From Schistocerca nitens (lineage: Eukaryota > Arthropoda > Insecta > Orthoptera > Acrididae): DNA of 64,000 bases. Position 1 is the first letter of the stretch. Each line of letters opens with the position of its first letter. This document shows positions 21,371 to 32,724 of this stretch, piece after piece. The stretch covers positions 708,565,389 to 708,629,388 of the forward strand of contig NC_064616.1 of NCBI RefSeq assembly GCF_023898315.1, given 5' to 3'. A program made the position numbers and the translations under genes. The notes beneath the pieces are model-generated. The model was not told the origin of the DNA and did no database searches. It was given only the letters and a program-made list of their open reading frames with translations.

Positions 21371-22327
21371 TTCCAAGAAGAGTCGGGCAGCATACTTTCC
21401 CCAAATACGTCTTGCTCATTTTGTAGGCTCTGAAAATTTTGTATTAATTGTCGGAATCTTATTAATGAACATTTGGAAATTTTTGCTGCACAGATCAAGA
21501 TACTTTTCGTTTAATCACTCCTGGATATGTAAGGCCATGTTCCATGACCAGGTGTCATACAAATAAGGCTTATCTGGAATATAAATAACTAAATAAACAG
21601 AATCATTAATGTAATAAAGTATTACAAAGTGCTCACTTTCGACCTAAAGTGTTTTTTTTTCAGTTTAGAAATCGCAGTTCATTGAAAATATGTTCTTATC
21701 TAACCATAATGGTTAGACCGTTGGCTTCTATAAAATTTTCTTAAGTTTCGTCAGTTTCAGAAGCGACGACCCCACACGTGTTTTCTCGTGTAGTATCTGT
21801 CAGGTGCACAGCCCCAACTCGTGTTCTTCTCTTCTACAGTATCGCTTTCTGGCCTGCAGCTTGCGTGTGGTCTACATAAAAATCTGTTTTCTCTTTATAA
21901 AAAAAACCGTGAACTTGTTTCTTCCTGTTAATCTGCACACCATCGGGATGGAGCACCATTATATTACTGTGTTCCTTCATCAACATATGAGAGACACACA
22001 CAGGCACAAGAGAAGAGTCACACACTCATCACCTTGTTTCTAAATTACTTTATTACAATCTATAATAAACATACTTCACCGCGAAGATGCTTCAGTACAA
22101 AGACGCACGAAACAGAATTACAATTCTCGTTACTTATTCGGCACAATTAGGTTGGTTTCCACGCGACGTTAATGGAGGTTTCTCTGGCCAAGGGCGATGA
22201 GTAATTGAGCTACATAAAATGCTTCATATCCAGCGGATACCGGGCTATAAAGGGCAACGAACACGCATGGGGTCACACGAATACTAACAAGTAGTATTGC
22301 ACATTTCAGTGCCCTAAAAACCTTAGC
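21371..22327. other. Intergenic sequence, nothing recognised
   Basis: AT-rich; open frames at 21804-22043 and opposite are without recognisable motifs. Confidence 0.35.
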
Positions 22328-22329
22328 TA

Positions 22330-22992
22330 CGAGGGCTATTCCGAAAGTAAGGTCCGATCGGTCACGAAATGGAAACGACTATGAAAATCCGATAAAGCTT
22401 TGCACAGATGTGTTGGGTAGTGTCTCTAGTATAACCCCAGTTAGCATCACGTCGCTCTTCTCATTTCTGAGCTCGCAGTGAGTGCGTAAAGATGTCTAGA
22501 AAATAGTGTCTGCCGCCAAGTACGGGGGCCTGGTGAGAAATTTCCCCTGAAGCTATGCAGCTAACATTACATAACTGTCGTGCTGTTTCGTCTTCAAGAC
22601 AATTCTCAGCCGCATTCTGCAGGGGCAATGAAGATGCTCCTGCATCGTTTTCAAATGGAAATGTGAGATTACCCACACTACAGCCCGTAATTGTCTCCCT
22701 CTGAGTTTCAGCTCAGGTCACATGAACCGCTGGTTATGAAGACAACATTTCGGCACAAGACAACGAGCCGTAGGCCAGCGTAGAGAATTGGCGGAGAGCA
22801 CTGGCGGCTGCCTTCTATAGCGAGGGTATGGGAAAGTTGGTACAACGCTACGATACACGTCTAAGTAGGGTCGGCGACTATGGAGATAAGTAGCTGCAAG
22901 GTGTATCTAACTGTTGCAAATAAAACATTTTTGATTTTTACCGTGGTTTCCGTTTCGCGACCTATCGGACCTTACTTTCGGAATAGCCCTCG
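22330..22992 (+). mobile_element. Mariner-derived non-autonomous element, copy C
   Basis: Both termini intact: CGAGGGCTATTCCGAAAG and CTTTCGGAATAGCCCTCG, with TA at 22328-22329 and 22993-22994. This is the cleanest copy of the family. The interior is colinear with copies A, B and D and contains a transposase 3' remnant with stops; the N-terminal and first catalytic regions are absent. Confidence 0.87.
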
Positions 22993-23049
22993 TAATTTCC
23001 CCTTCTTTTCGAGTCTAGTTCACTGAATAGATCGGTTGATAAGTATCGG

Positions 23050-23870
23050 AGTAAACCTGGTGACTTCAGTATTATACAGTAATTCAAGATTTAGAAAAGA
23101 GAACTGAATGGTGTAAAAATTGGCAATTGACCATAAATAATGAAAAGTGTAAGGTCATCCACATGAGTGATAAAAGGAATCCGTTAAACTTCGGTTACAC
23201 GAAAAATTCGTCAAATCTAAAGGCCGTAAATTCAGCTAAATACCCAGGAATTACAATTTCGAACAAGTCAAATTGGAAAGAACACATAGAAAATGTAGTT
23301 GGGACGGCTAACCAAAGACTGCGTTTTATTGGCAGAACACTTAGAAAATGCAACAGATCTACTACAGAGAATGCCTACACTACGCTAGTCCGACCTCTTT
23401 TGGAGTTATGCTGCGCGATCTGGGTCCTTACCAGTTAAAATTAACGGAGTACATCGAGAAAGTTCAGAGAAGAGCAGCACGTTTTGTATTATCCCGAAAC
23501 AGGGGAGAGGCTGCCACGGAAATGATACAGGATTAGTGGTGGACATAATTAAAACAAAGGCGTTATTCGTTGTGGTGAAATCTTCTCACGAAATTTGAAT
23601 CACCTGCTTTATCCTCCCAATGCGAAAATATTTAGTTGGCACCGACCTGCATAGGGAGAGACGATCAGCATAATAAAATAAGGGAAATCAGAGTTCACAC
23701 GGTAAGATATATGTGTTCGTTTTTTCCGCGCGCTGTTCGAGGGTGAAATAATAGAGAATTATTTTGAAGGTGGTTCGATGAACTCTCTGCCAGGCACTTA
23801 AGTGTTATTTGCAGAGTATCCATGTAGACGTGAAAAGTACTATGTGTGCATGTTACTATATTCACTATAT
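23050..23870 (+). mobile_element. CR1/Jockey-like LINE, 3' portion
   Basis: The open stretch 23127-23438 reads TINNEKCKVIHMSDKRNPLN, then KYPGITISNKSNWKEHI and RLRFIGRTLRKCNRSTTENA, the segment following the catalytic FADD block in CR1/Jockey-type enzymes. Downstream frames are broken but follow to a 3' end containing 'gaaggtggttcgatgaactctctgcc', shared with the copy at 45.9-47.2 kb. 5'-truncated and inactive. Confidence 0.8.
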
Positions 23871-25594
23871 TCCGCAATTATAGACAGAGGTTCTGTCATA
23901 TTGGCTTCAGCGTTCCAATACTCCATATTCGATTAACCTTAATATTAAGATCCTTACATTTTAACGTCTCTAACGAGACTGAGACATCTATTAAGAGCCA
24001 TGGTCTTTTATCTGGTCGAAGTACAATGATGTAAGGCTTGTTGGTTACTAACATCCAGTCGGTATTTAGTTGCTGATCGTACACGATAATGTTACGTCCA
24101 GAAGTGACATTTAAATTTTTTAATTTAAGTATTTAATTTTTTACATATATTTAGGGGAAACTGGGGCAAAGTGACTGCTCTAAGAGAATGAATTTTCACT
24201 GAGCTATGATTATTGATAGAAGCTTGCCTCTTACAAATTTGGAATCTACATATCATGAGGTATCACGCCAAATCTTTGTAAGCTAAAAAGAAAGTAATGT
24301 AGAAGAACCATATGCATTTTTCTGAACGCTTACGTAGTGGCCACTTTTCCTTAACAAAGCGGTTAATGTGGAAAGTGCCATCGCAAGAGCATCCCATATT
24401 TTTTGTTCTGATTTCCGGAGATATTTTCTAAGCACCTTTGTGCCCTAGTATCTGAAACAATACCAAGCAGCCGGAGCAGAGCGTATTCAATCTGATTTTT
24501 CTATTAGGTCAATTACAACAGCACAGAGATAGTTTTAAGTAATATAAATTAATTAGTTCAGAGTCCTCAGAAAGAGGTAGAATAACGGAAGATAACTTTT
24601 TTCAGCATGAGGAACATAAAAGTGGCCAAAAGTACAAAGAAACACAGCAGAGGAAAGGAAATACAGCAGACGGTTAAAGTGACCACCATTCATCTCTTGG
24701 CACTTTTAGGTCCTGGTCAGAAAGCTGCTGAAGGTGAATCGAAGCTGGACTGCCGGAATTGCTGTAGTCTCGTCAAGAATGTTGTGAGAATGCAGTTCTT
24801 GAGGCAGCCCACACGAAGTAATCACACACTGGCAGATAAGATGACCTGGGTGGCCAGCTATGGCCGCGACCAGAATGACCTTCTCAGTTGGAGGGCTCCC
24901 AGAAACAACTGTCACAGGAAATGGCCCTCGATTTGTTTTCATGGAATTCTCTGCCCACTGAGAAGCAAATGACATAGCGCTGATACACAGTGCTCCCTTC
25001 CACCCTGCCTTTAATGATCTGGCAATATGTTTCACCCATGCATTTAAATCCCAGTTGTCCAAGCTTCAGCACCATCACCATTTGGGGAAGACACTTATAC
25101 TCTTTCTGACTTCTTATTATTCTGCTCCCCAGGACAGGTCAAACCCAGCAGAAAAACTCTATGGTCGGTCACCATGGTCGCAATTATATACCATCCACTC
25201 CACCAGCACCCATCTCTCTTCTCAGCAGTCTGGCTGCCACCATTTCTCTGTCCAACATAATCAGTGGACGCTTGTCTTCACCAAATTCTGCCAATGTTGA
25301 TTCGCTGTTCTTGTTTCCAATCTTTTGACTAGGCCATGGCTGAGGTAACACTTCAAGATAACACAGCATGCCATAAGCACATTAACCAATTGCGACCTCA
25401 CTGTGCTCCTCTGCCTGGGTTCGGTAGTCTACCATCATAATTAGTTCCAGAGACAGAGTTCTCCACAATGTCCACCCCAGACACCACCCGCCTACCTCAG
25501 CTCCTGCCTGTGACCAGCTCTCTGTAGTGACTGTCAGCTGCTCTACACGCCACACCAGTGCCAATGTCGATGGAGGTGGACCTGAGACCCTCTA
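23871..25594. other. Flank left of the Gypsy-like element, nothing recognised
   Basis: Open frames at 24607-24972 (+) and 24706-25062 (-) overlap each other on opposite strands. I could not connect either to a family. The composition of 24650-25590 is more balanced than its AT-rich surroundings, so a decayed coding element is possible, but it is not shown. Confidence 0.3.
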
Positions 25595-26030
25595 TGTTCT
25601 GGCGTAACCACAAGCGCCGGAAAGAAGATGAAAAACCCAAGACCAGAGAAGGCGGTGAAACGACGTCGGCCAATGGTGCGCGGAATAGGACCGCAACACG
25701 ACAGGAGCGCCCTCAAGTCGAAGTGAATATGCCCTCCGCTCCTACCAGCCTCGGCCGAACATTATTCGCAGAGCATAGCACAGCCTAGGAGAGAGTGCTA
25801 CGAATTCAGTTATTGGTTATCCACAAACTGTGTGACAAACTTGCATGAACTCTGACTTGGTTGCATGTCACCCTTCGTTTGCGACACCTTTGTAAATACA
25901 AGTTAAGTAGTGTCAATCTGCTTTATAGAAGTAAAACTACTAATTTTATTTGCTTGAATTGTTGTATAGCATTCCCAGAATGCAGCGTCCCTTAGGCGCC
26001 CTATACAAGACGAGTGGGCAAGACCCAACA
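25595..26030 (+). repeat. 5' LTR of the Gypsy-like element
   Basis: 436 bases from TGTTCTGGCGTAACC to AAGACCCAACA, closely matching the 3' LTR, including 'gaacccaagaccagagaagg' type landmarks (with A for G changes) and 'gacgagtgggcaag' near the end. The two LTRs have diverged by scattered substitutions and small indels, so the insertion is not recent. Confidence 0.9.
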
Positions 26031-26050
26031 ACTGGCCACGAGAATCCTCC
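26031..26050 (+). other. Primer-binding-site candidate
   Basis: TGGCCACGAGAATCC starts two bases after the 5' LTR. Beginning with TGG, complementary to a tRNA CCA end, fits a retroelement primer site; the tRNA was not identified. Confidence 0.5.
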
Positions 26051-26313
26051 GAACTCTGTGCTGAATGCCACGGAAATTTGTGTGTTTCTTGTTGCTGGCG
26101 TCTTAATCCTCTCTTGTCTTTACTATGCAAGGCGCATATTGCTTTAACAGTGTCTTGTCGTTTTTGTAAATAAGTGTTCCCAGGTGGGCATTGCAGAAAT
26201 TTTCTTTTTTCATATTTTTGTCTATTTGTTATATTTGTGTCTTCCAACATGGCCACCCAACCTGTCCGTCCCCTTGCTCAGCCGCCACAGTCGCAAGCGT
26301 TAGGTGCCACACA

Positions 26314-26511
26314 AATGGTTCAAATAGCTCTGAGCACTATGGGACTTAACATCGGTGGTCATCAGTCCCCCAGGACTCAGAACTACTTAAACCTAACTAA
26401 CCTAAGGACATCACACACATCCATGCCCGAGGCAGGATTCGAACCTGCGACCGTAGCGGTCACGCGGTTTCAGACTGAAGCGCCTAGAACCGCACGGCCA
26501 CACCGGCCGGC
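26314..26511 (-). mobile_element. tRNA-derived SINE in gag
   Basis: Reverse full-length copy with intact box B and GGCCGGC end. Perfect 11-base duplication GGTGCCACACA at 26303-26313 and 26512-26522. Confidence 0.94.
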
Positions 26512-26955
26512 GGTGCCACACAGCTCATGCAGATGTTTCAGTTTCAGACGCAGTAGATTTCTACCTTACTCAACACAGTGCAGCAGCTACTGGCCAACGC
26601 TGCGCACCCGACGCAGCAAGCACCGCCTACTACAGCTGCTATACCACCTTTTCGACAGTTCAGTGAACGAGGAATGGCTCGAGTGGTTATCTCAGTTTAA
26701 CGCCCACGTCATCGCCCACAATGTGTCAAGTACTGTGAAACTTCCCTACCAATTATCAATGGTAGGAAGTGCAGCGTTCAGATTAATTCAAAAGCTCTTT
26801 CCTAACGCCACTCCGAGTGAACTTAATTATGAACATTTTGGTACAGGTGCTAAAAAACTGTAATGACCAACAAGTGAATGTGGTAGCAGCTAGGTATGAA
26901 TTCTTTAATTGCAAAAAAACGGTCAGAACAAACTTATCGCGAGTGGGTAACAGAT

Positions 26956-27154
26956 CAAATGGTTCAAATGGCTCTAAGCACTATGGGACTTAACATCTGA
27001 GGTCATCAGTCCCTTAGACTTAGAACTACTTAAACCTAACTAACCTAGGGACATCACACACATCCATGCCCGAGGCAGGATTCGAAACTGCGACCGTAGC
27101 AGGAGCGCAGTTCCGGACTGAAGCGCCTAGAACCGCTCGGTCACAACGGCCGGC
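26956..27154 (-). mobile_element. tRNA-derived SINE in gag
   Basis: Reverse full-length copy. Perfect 12-base duplication TGGGTAACAGAT at 26944-26955 and 27155-27166. The neighbouring RTE inserted into the last bases of the right-hand duplication. Confidence 0.94.
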
Positions 27155-27174
27155 TGGGTAACAGATTTGCAAGG

Positions 27175-28098
27175 TTGTTGTTGTTGTGGTCTTCAGTCCT
27201 GAGACTGGTTTGATGCATCTCTCCATGTTACTCTATCGTGTGCAAGCTTTTTCATCTCCCAGTACATACTGCAACCTACATCCTTCTGAATCTGCTTAGT
27301 GTATTCATCTCTTGGTCTCCCTCTACGATTTTTACCCTCCACGCTGCCCTCCAATACTAAATTGGTGATCCCTTGATGCCTCAGAACATGTAAACTTGTA
27401 CTACTGTAGTAGGCGTGGGCTTCGTGTCTATCTTGGCCACAATAATGCTTCCACTATGCTGTTTGTAGTAGCTTATCCGCACTCATATTTTTTTATTCAT
27501 TATTAAACCGACTCCTGCATTACCCCTATTTGATTTTGTATTTATAACCCTGTATTCGTCTGACCAAAAGTCTTGTTCCTCCTGCCACCGAACTTCACTA
27601 ATTCCCACTATATCTAAATTTAACCTATCCATTTCCCTTTTTAAAATTTCTAATCTACCTGCCCGATTAAGGAATCTGACATTCCACGCTCCGATCCGTA
27701 GAATGCCAGTTATCTTTCTCCTGATAACGACATCCTCTTGAGTAGTCCCCGCCCGTCGATCCGAATGGGGGACTATTTTACCTCCGGAATATTTTACCCA
27801 AGAGGACGCCATCATCATTTAACCATACAGTAAAGCTGCATGCCCTTGCTTTCGGCCGTTCGCAGTACCAGCACAGCAAGGCCGTTTTGGTTAGTGTTAC
27901 AAGGCCAGATCAGTCAATCATCTAGACTGTTGCCCCTGCAACTACTGAAAATGCTGCTGCCCCTCTTCAGGAACCACACGTTTGTCTGGCCTCTCAACGG
28001 ATACCCCTCCGTTGTGGTTGCACCTACGGTACGGCTATCTGTATCGCTGAGGCACGCAAGCCTCCCCACCAACGGCAAGGTCCATGGTTCATGGGGGG
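27175..28098 (-). mobile_element. Internally deleted RTE LINE with both ends
   Basis: 3' end at left: (GTT)n tail then 'gtggtcttcagtcctgagactgg'. Near 27390-27400 it jumps to the endonuclease start, where the minus-strand open frame 27483-27818 encodes TGILRIGAWNVRFLN and LDIVGISEVRWQEEQDFW (AP-endonuclease motifs). The 5' end at right extends past the ATG through about 280 bases of 5' leader. Perfect 11-base duplication GATTTGCAAGG at 27164-27174 and 28099-28109. All of the reverse transcriptase is missing. Compared with the copy at 59.9-60.1 kb, the leader here is longer and apparently complete. Confidence 0.9.
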
Positions 28099-28468
28099 GA
28101 TTTGCAAGGCATGACAAAGAAATGTAAATTCACATGTGCTTGCTGTGTTTTATATTCAGATGTTATGTTGCATGATGCGATCGTGTACAATGTACCTGAT
28201 GTCAAAGTAAGAAAACAAATTTTGAAACAGTCCGAACCATCTTTTCAGCAAGTAATGTAAAACTTAGATCAGTACGATTACGGTAGCGTGGCGGCTCACA
28301 CATTTGAGTAGGAAGTTATTTGTCGGATTGAGCCCCTCAGTTGCGATCGCCCCGTTCCGCACCGGCGGCTTGCGACAGCCACGCCGAGTAAACAACATTC
28401 CACACCACATAAGCAGTTCGCGAAACAGGCGGCTACAAGGGCGAACAGAATTAAGTCTTGCCCTAGGT

Positions 28469-29548
28469 CAGGGCTTCACAACATACGTGCTCGCGGAGCA
28501 AGCTGTGAGCAGCAAGGCGCGAGCACGGAGCAGCGCGAGCACGCTACCCCCACTACCGAACCAGAGCGGAGAGTGGGGAAAGTCACGTGGGGCACACAAC
28601 AGCTGCCGCCAGTCAATGTAAATCCGCGGCCACCTGCAGGGATATCACTCACGAATTATTACTGCGACAAATGAAACAAATAAAGGAGAATGTACACATG
28701 CCACATAATTTTACTAGCTTCGCATTAATTTGTGAATTGTTACACAATAAAAGGTGTCACTGAAGTGTGTGATTCTCGGTTATCTTGTACTTTTTGCCCT
28801 TTACAATTGCGTCTATGTTCGGAGTAATTGTTCTTGTGCATTTTAGGCGCAGCGTGCAGTTTAAATTTCGATCAGACAATGCGTTTCTCAGGCGCGTCTT
28901 GTTACATTTCATTGCAGAGAACAGTTGTTCACAAACATACGTGGAACCGAACATTGATATTATTGTCGCCGCCAGTTTGTGCAAACGAGGAAATCTATCC
29001 TGAGGGAAGTGTCTGTAGAATTCCATAATTTTTTTTATTGTTCTGAAAGTTGTCTCTGTATTCTCTGTCACACTGCAGGTCAATAATTTCTTGCTGCAGC
29101 TCAGGACGAATCTCTTAAATATTCGCTGAATATGGAGAGAACAGATCAAAATCACTGTCTAGTGCTGTCGGATCTTGAAAGCGCTGATCAACTAAACTAT
29201 GTGAATAACGTTCACAGTCTTTGTGACATCTTGCATTGATGATAATTTAGGAAAATGAGCTACGTTTCCTGCTTCCAGCTGACTCACCCAAAGTGTCAAT
29301 TTCATTTTAAAACCTCGTATTCGATCTATGAAATGAGTAATTAGCAGATCTTTACCTTGTAGTAAAATGTTCAAAGCATTCAGATGGCTAGTTAAATCTG
29401 CTACGAACGCGAGATCACATTCAAACGTGCGCGCGCATTTCCCCTCCCTCCCCTCCCTCCCTACTCCGCGACCTTGCACCTGCTCGCGAGCACGTGCCTG
29501 AGCAGACGCGAGTACTCGCGCTCAAAACCGGCCAGTTGTTAAGCCCTG
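28469..29548 (-). mobile_element. hAT transposon with 8-bp TSD, internally deleted
   Basis: Termini CAGGGCTTCACAAC and GTTGTTAAGCCCTG, with a perfect 8-bp duplication CCCTAGGT at 28461-28468 and 29549-29556. Subterminal regions are rich in GCTCGCG/CGCGAGC motifs on both sides, as expected for transposase-binding repeats. It splits the gag zinc-knuckle region exactly, and removing it restores the gag frame SCPRC. Confidence 0.93.
28757..29480 (-). pseudogene. hAT transposase remnant, GTF2IRD2/ZBED5-like type
   Basis: Minus-strand frames 29192-29479 and 28757-29155 give FVADLTSHLNALNILLQGKD and GFKMKLTLWVSQLEAGNV, then after a break FPRLHKLAATIISMFGSTY and CEQLFSAMKCNKTRLRNALS, the hAT C-terminal dimerisation block. 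The second part is an uninterrupted 132-codon frame. The N-terminal zinc finger and the catalytic Asp regions are deleted. It is a different family from the hAT at 7.7 kb, judging from the termini, though the protein type is the same. Confidence 0.85.
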
Positions 29549-29556
29549 CCCTAGGT

Positions 29557-30017
29557 GTTACTAATGGCACAAACGCCAAGACTACCCCTCCAGACAAGCT
29601 CAGTGTTACACTTGTGGTAGGAAAGGACATGTGCAATCCGAATGTTTGCAACGGAGCAAACATAAGAATTCAGCCCAATCACAAAATTCTAGTCACAAGG
29701 CCCTTGTCATTAATGCAGTATATTCCAAGACTGCAACTTGCAAGCATGCAGTTTCTTCAGTGATGCATCAGTCAAACAAACTTTTTGTTCATTTACTTAT
29801 TTGTGGGAAACGTGTGAAATTTCAGTTGGACACGGGTGCCTCTGTCACATTGCTAAACCGTTACACATATGAACTGTTAGGCTCCCCACACATATCCAAC
29901 ACTAGCACACAACTAACGGCTTATAATGGAAAAGACATTCCCGTTATCGGAACATGCACTTTACCTGCCATGTATCGCTCACATACGCGAAAGGTGACAT
30001 TTAAAGTGCTGCAATGA
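29557..30017 (+). pseudogene. Gypsy-like gag zinc knuckle and protease
   Basis: Right of the hAT the gag frame ends with a zinc knuckle CYTCGRKGHVQSEC (CX2CX4HX4C, about 29609-29650), continuing into an open frame (29631-30017). The aspartic protease follows: FQLDTGASVTLLNR at about 29820-29860 with the catalytic DTG, then YNGKDIPVIGTC (flap-side region). The frame meets a TGA at 30015-30017 where coding should continue into CENIFGLD; this stop separates protease from the rest of pol. Its role was to cut the Gag-Pol polyprotein. Confidence 0.85.
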
Positions 30018-30826
30018 CGCGATTGTGAGAACATATTTGGTCTTGATCCTTTTGATTTGTTTGGCTTGAACATTCAGGACGATGTGTTGTCAGCGTCCGC
30101 ATTCAATGTAAAAGATAGTGTAGCTAGCTTGCTAAAAGAATTCCCGGAACTCTTTTCTGAAGGTGTAGGCAAAGCTAACAATTTTGTTGCTCATATTACG
30201 CTGGAAGAGAATGCTCAGCTCCGACGAAACCGGTTCCTGTACGAACTACCCAAAAACTGCAAAGATGGGCTCTGTTTTTGTCTCAATACCAGTACGAGAT
30301 TGTATATCGTCCGACTGCTGAACATGGTAATGCGGATGCGCTTTCACGCCTTCCGATTGGCCCTGACACAGACTTTGACGCTTCTGCTGCATCTTGTTGT
30401 CAGATCGGTGCTCAGGATTCTGAATTGCTTCAGTCTTTTCTGCTGAACTATAAGAAAATTACACAGGGCACGGAAACTGATTCAGATTTGAACATTTTGC
30501 TCAACTACATTCTCACATCTTGGCCTCACTCAGTGAATAGCACAAAAAACTCTGTAGTGCGCCGATATTTTGCACATCGGCATATCCTCGCTGCACAGAA
30601 AGGTGTGATTCTTGTTCAAAATGACAGTGGACAGTCACGTGTGTTGATCCCTAACGCTTTGCAAAAAGAAGTGTTGCAGTTACTTCACCAAGGACACTGG
30701 GGGATTGTTTGTACGAAACAGTTAGCGTGTCGTCACTGCATTTGGCAGGGTATGGACGCCCAAATAGAACACATGACGCCGCAGTGTCACGCATGTGCGC
30801 AAAATGAGTTCGCTCCACCAAAAAAA
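30018..30826 (+). pseudogene. Gypsy-like pol: protease end, RNase H end and integrase N-terminus
   Basis: CENIFGLDPFDLFGL and LLKEFPELFSEGVGK mark the end of protease and the linker before reverse transcriptase. At about 30235-30265 the sequence jumps to the very end of RNase H (YRPTAEHGNADALSRLP), so the whole reverse transcriptase is deleted. The frame 30278-30826 continues through a spacer to the integrase HHCC zinc finger: HQGHWGI, then CHACAQNE. A CR1-like LINE interrupts at 30827. Confidence 0.85.
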
Positions 30827-31150
30827 TCTACATCTACATACATACTCCGCAATCCACCATACGGTGCGTGGCGGAGCGTACCTCGTACCACAACTAGCAT
30901 CTTCTCTCCCTGTTCCAATCCCAAACAGAACGAGGGAAAAATGACTGCCTATATGCCTCTGTACGAGCCCTAATCTCTCTTATCTTATTTTTGTGGTCTT
31001 TCCGCGAAATATAAGTTGGCGGCAGTAAAATTGTACTACAGTCAGCCTCAAATGCTGGTTCTCTAAATTTCCTCAGTAGCGATTCACAAAAAGAACGCCT
31101 CCTTTCCTCCAGAGACTCCCACCCGAGTTGCTGAAGCATTTCCGTAACCC
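30827..31150 (-). mobile_element. CR1/Jockey-like LINE 3' end in integrase
   Basis: Left end is the (TACATC)n 3' tail; the minus-strand frame 30894-31139 reads MLQQLGWESLEERRRSFCES and SFFPRSVWDWNRE, the C-terminal tail of the CR1/Jockey-like protein, as in the copies at 18.5 and 46.7 kb. 5'-truncated to about 320 bases. Confidence 0.85.
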
Positions 31151-31485
31151 TTTGCTTGGCCTAAGTCGCAATCGCCATGGCAACGTGTGCACATAGACAT
31201 TGCGGGACCTTTTTGGAAGACCCGTTAGTTGATTGTAGTTGACTCGTATAGCAAGTTTACTTTTGCTGTGCCAATGAACTCGACAACGTCACGTAGCACA
31301 AATCAGGTGTTGTCATCGATTTTTGTCTAGAAGGTTTACCTGAATTACTAGTGTCAGACAACAGCCCTCAGTTCATGCCAAATGAATTTGAAACATTCTG
31401 TGAACGCAATAGCATACACCATCTAACTAGTGCACCGTTCCATTCACAGTCAAACGGCGAAGCAGAACGTTTTGTCAGAACCTTC

Positions 31486-31977
31486 TGTGGTGTCACCTCC
31501 AGACATCACACTTGCTAGGTGGTAGCCTTTAAATCGGCCGCGGTCCGGTAGTATACGTCGGACTCGCGTGTCGCCACTATCAGTGATTGCAGACCGAGCG
31601 CCGCCACACGGCAGGTCTAGAGAGACTTCCTAGCACTCGCCCCAGTTGTACAACCGACTTTGCTAGCGATGGTTCACTGACAAAATACGCTCTCATTTGC
31701 CGAGACGATAGTTTAGCATAGCCTTCAGCTACGTCATTTGCTACGACCTAGCAAGGCGCCATATTCAGTTACTATTGATATAGTGAATCATGTACCGTCA
31801 AGAGCGACGTTCATCATTAATGGATTAAAGTTAAGTATTCCACCAGCTACGTCCATTTCTTCTAAATTCTAATATCCTTGGCCTGTTCCAGACCTCACGC
31901 CAGCCTGCGTGAGCTAAAACGCATGCCTTTCGGCCTCCTCCAGTAACACGGTGTTGGCTCTCCTGCCAACGACAACA
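31486..31977 (-). mobile_element. Solo LTR in integrase
   Basis: Reverse orientation of the 14.6-kb family: TGTGGTGTCACC at left and GACAACA at right. Perfect 5-bp duplication CCTTC at 31481-31485 and 31978-31982. Contains a 'gcgccatattcagt' region absent or altered in the other copy (small indels near 31755-31800). Confidence 0.92.
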
Positions 31978-32724
31978 CCTTCTAGCAGCAGATGGCCAAA
32001 CTTCGCTCCGCACACACCAGGGATCAAGCATTGCTACTGTTTCTCAATTGATATCGTTCGCACCCACAATATGGATCATCGCCGGCGGAACTGCTTCACG
32101 GCCGCCGCCATCGGACACTGCTCCACCTGCTCCACACTCCTCAGGCTCCGGCGCCGAAGGAAGGCCGCAAGTATCGCTTCGCGCCGCATGATACTGTCTT
32201 TTACAGGGTTTTTAGCGGCAGCAGACGGTGGGCACAAAGTGAGATCGTGCATCGACTTGGCGCATCCATGTGTCTTCTTTCAGGTCCAGATGGCTTGCAG
32301 CGCCGCCATTGAAATCAACTTCGTCTCTGTCATGTACACGATGATCTTTCAGTCTCTCTTCTCCCAGATTCACGGGTTCAGAGGACATCGCGGCCACAGC
32401 ATCCGCCAAAGGGTGTCATCACGACACCGTCGGACGACCCCAAAGAGACGGAGCCTTCGCCTTCTCGGCCTCCTCTCGTCCTACCGATGGAGCTGAACCC
32501 GCCCACACCGCAGCAGCCGCCGCCTTCTTCATCTGGTTCACGACATCAGCGGGTGGACGTGTAAACTTCTGGTCGTTTTCCGGGGGCGTTTCCAGCAGAG
32601 CTCAGGAGTGGTACGACCGGAAGCTTGACGTCCCCTGCAGCCACAGCTTCCGGTCCAGCGATGCGCCCACACTCCTGCACCCCCAGCAGTGGCCGCACTC
32701 CATACACGACGACGATCCGTCGCT

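Larger units (their letters stand above)
26249..28460 (+). pseudogene. Gypsy-like gag, N-terminal and central parts
   Basis: ATG at 26249 opens MATQPVRPLAQPPQSQ, a Q/P-rich gag start. After the SINE the frame has a stop (QTQ then TAG) and continues to a capsid-like block WLEWLSQFNAHVIAHNVS and VGSAAFRLIQKLFPNA (about 26680-26815), typical of the Mag-like gag where a FxxW...F.AH segment precedes a helix ending in the LI..L. motif. A frameshift near 26845 and insertions of a SINE and an RTE follow; the gag resumes at 28110 (FTCACCVLYSDVML, VPDVKVRKQIL) and runs to the first half of a zinc-knuckle region ending SCPR at the hAT insertion. Confidence 0.75.

Noticed and set aside
24607..25062. Overlapping open frames of 118-121 codons on opposite strands as a possible host gene
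   Set aside because: No recognisable domain, no splice-compatible neighbours that I could identify, and opposite-strand overlap typical of chance in balanced-composition DNA.
26174..26863. 229-codon open frame as a single protein
   Set aside because: It joins gag N-terminal sequence, an inserted SINE and downstream gag in different frames; the open run across the SINE is accidental.
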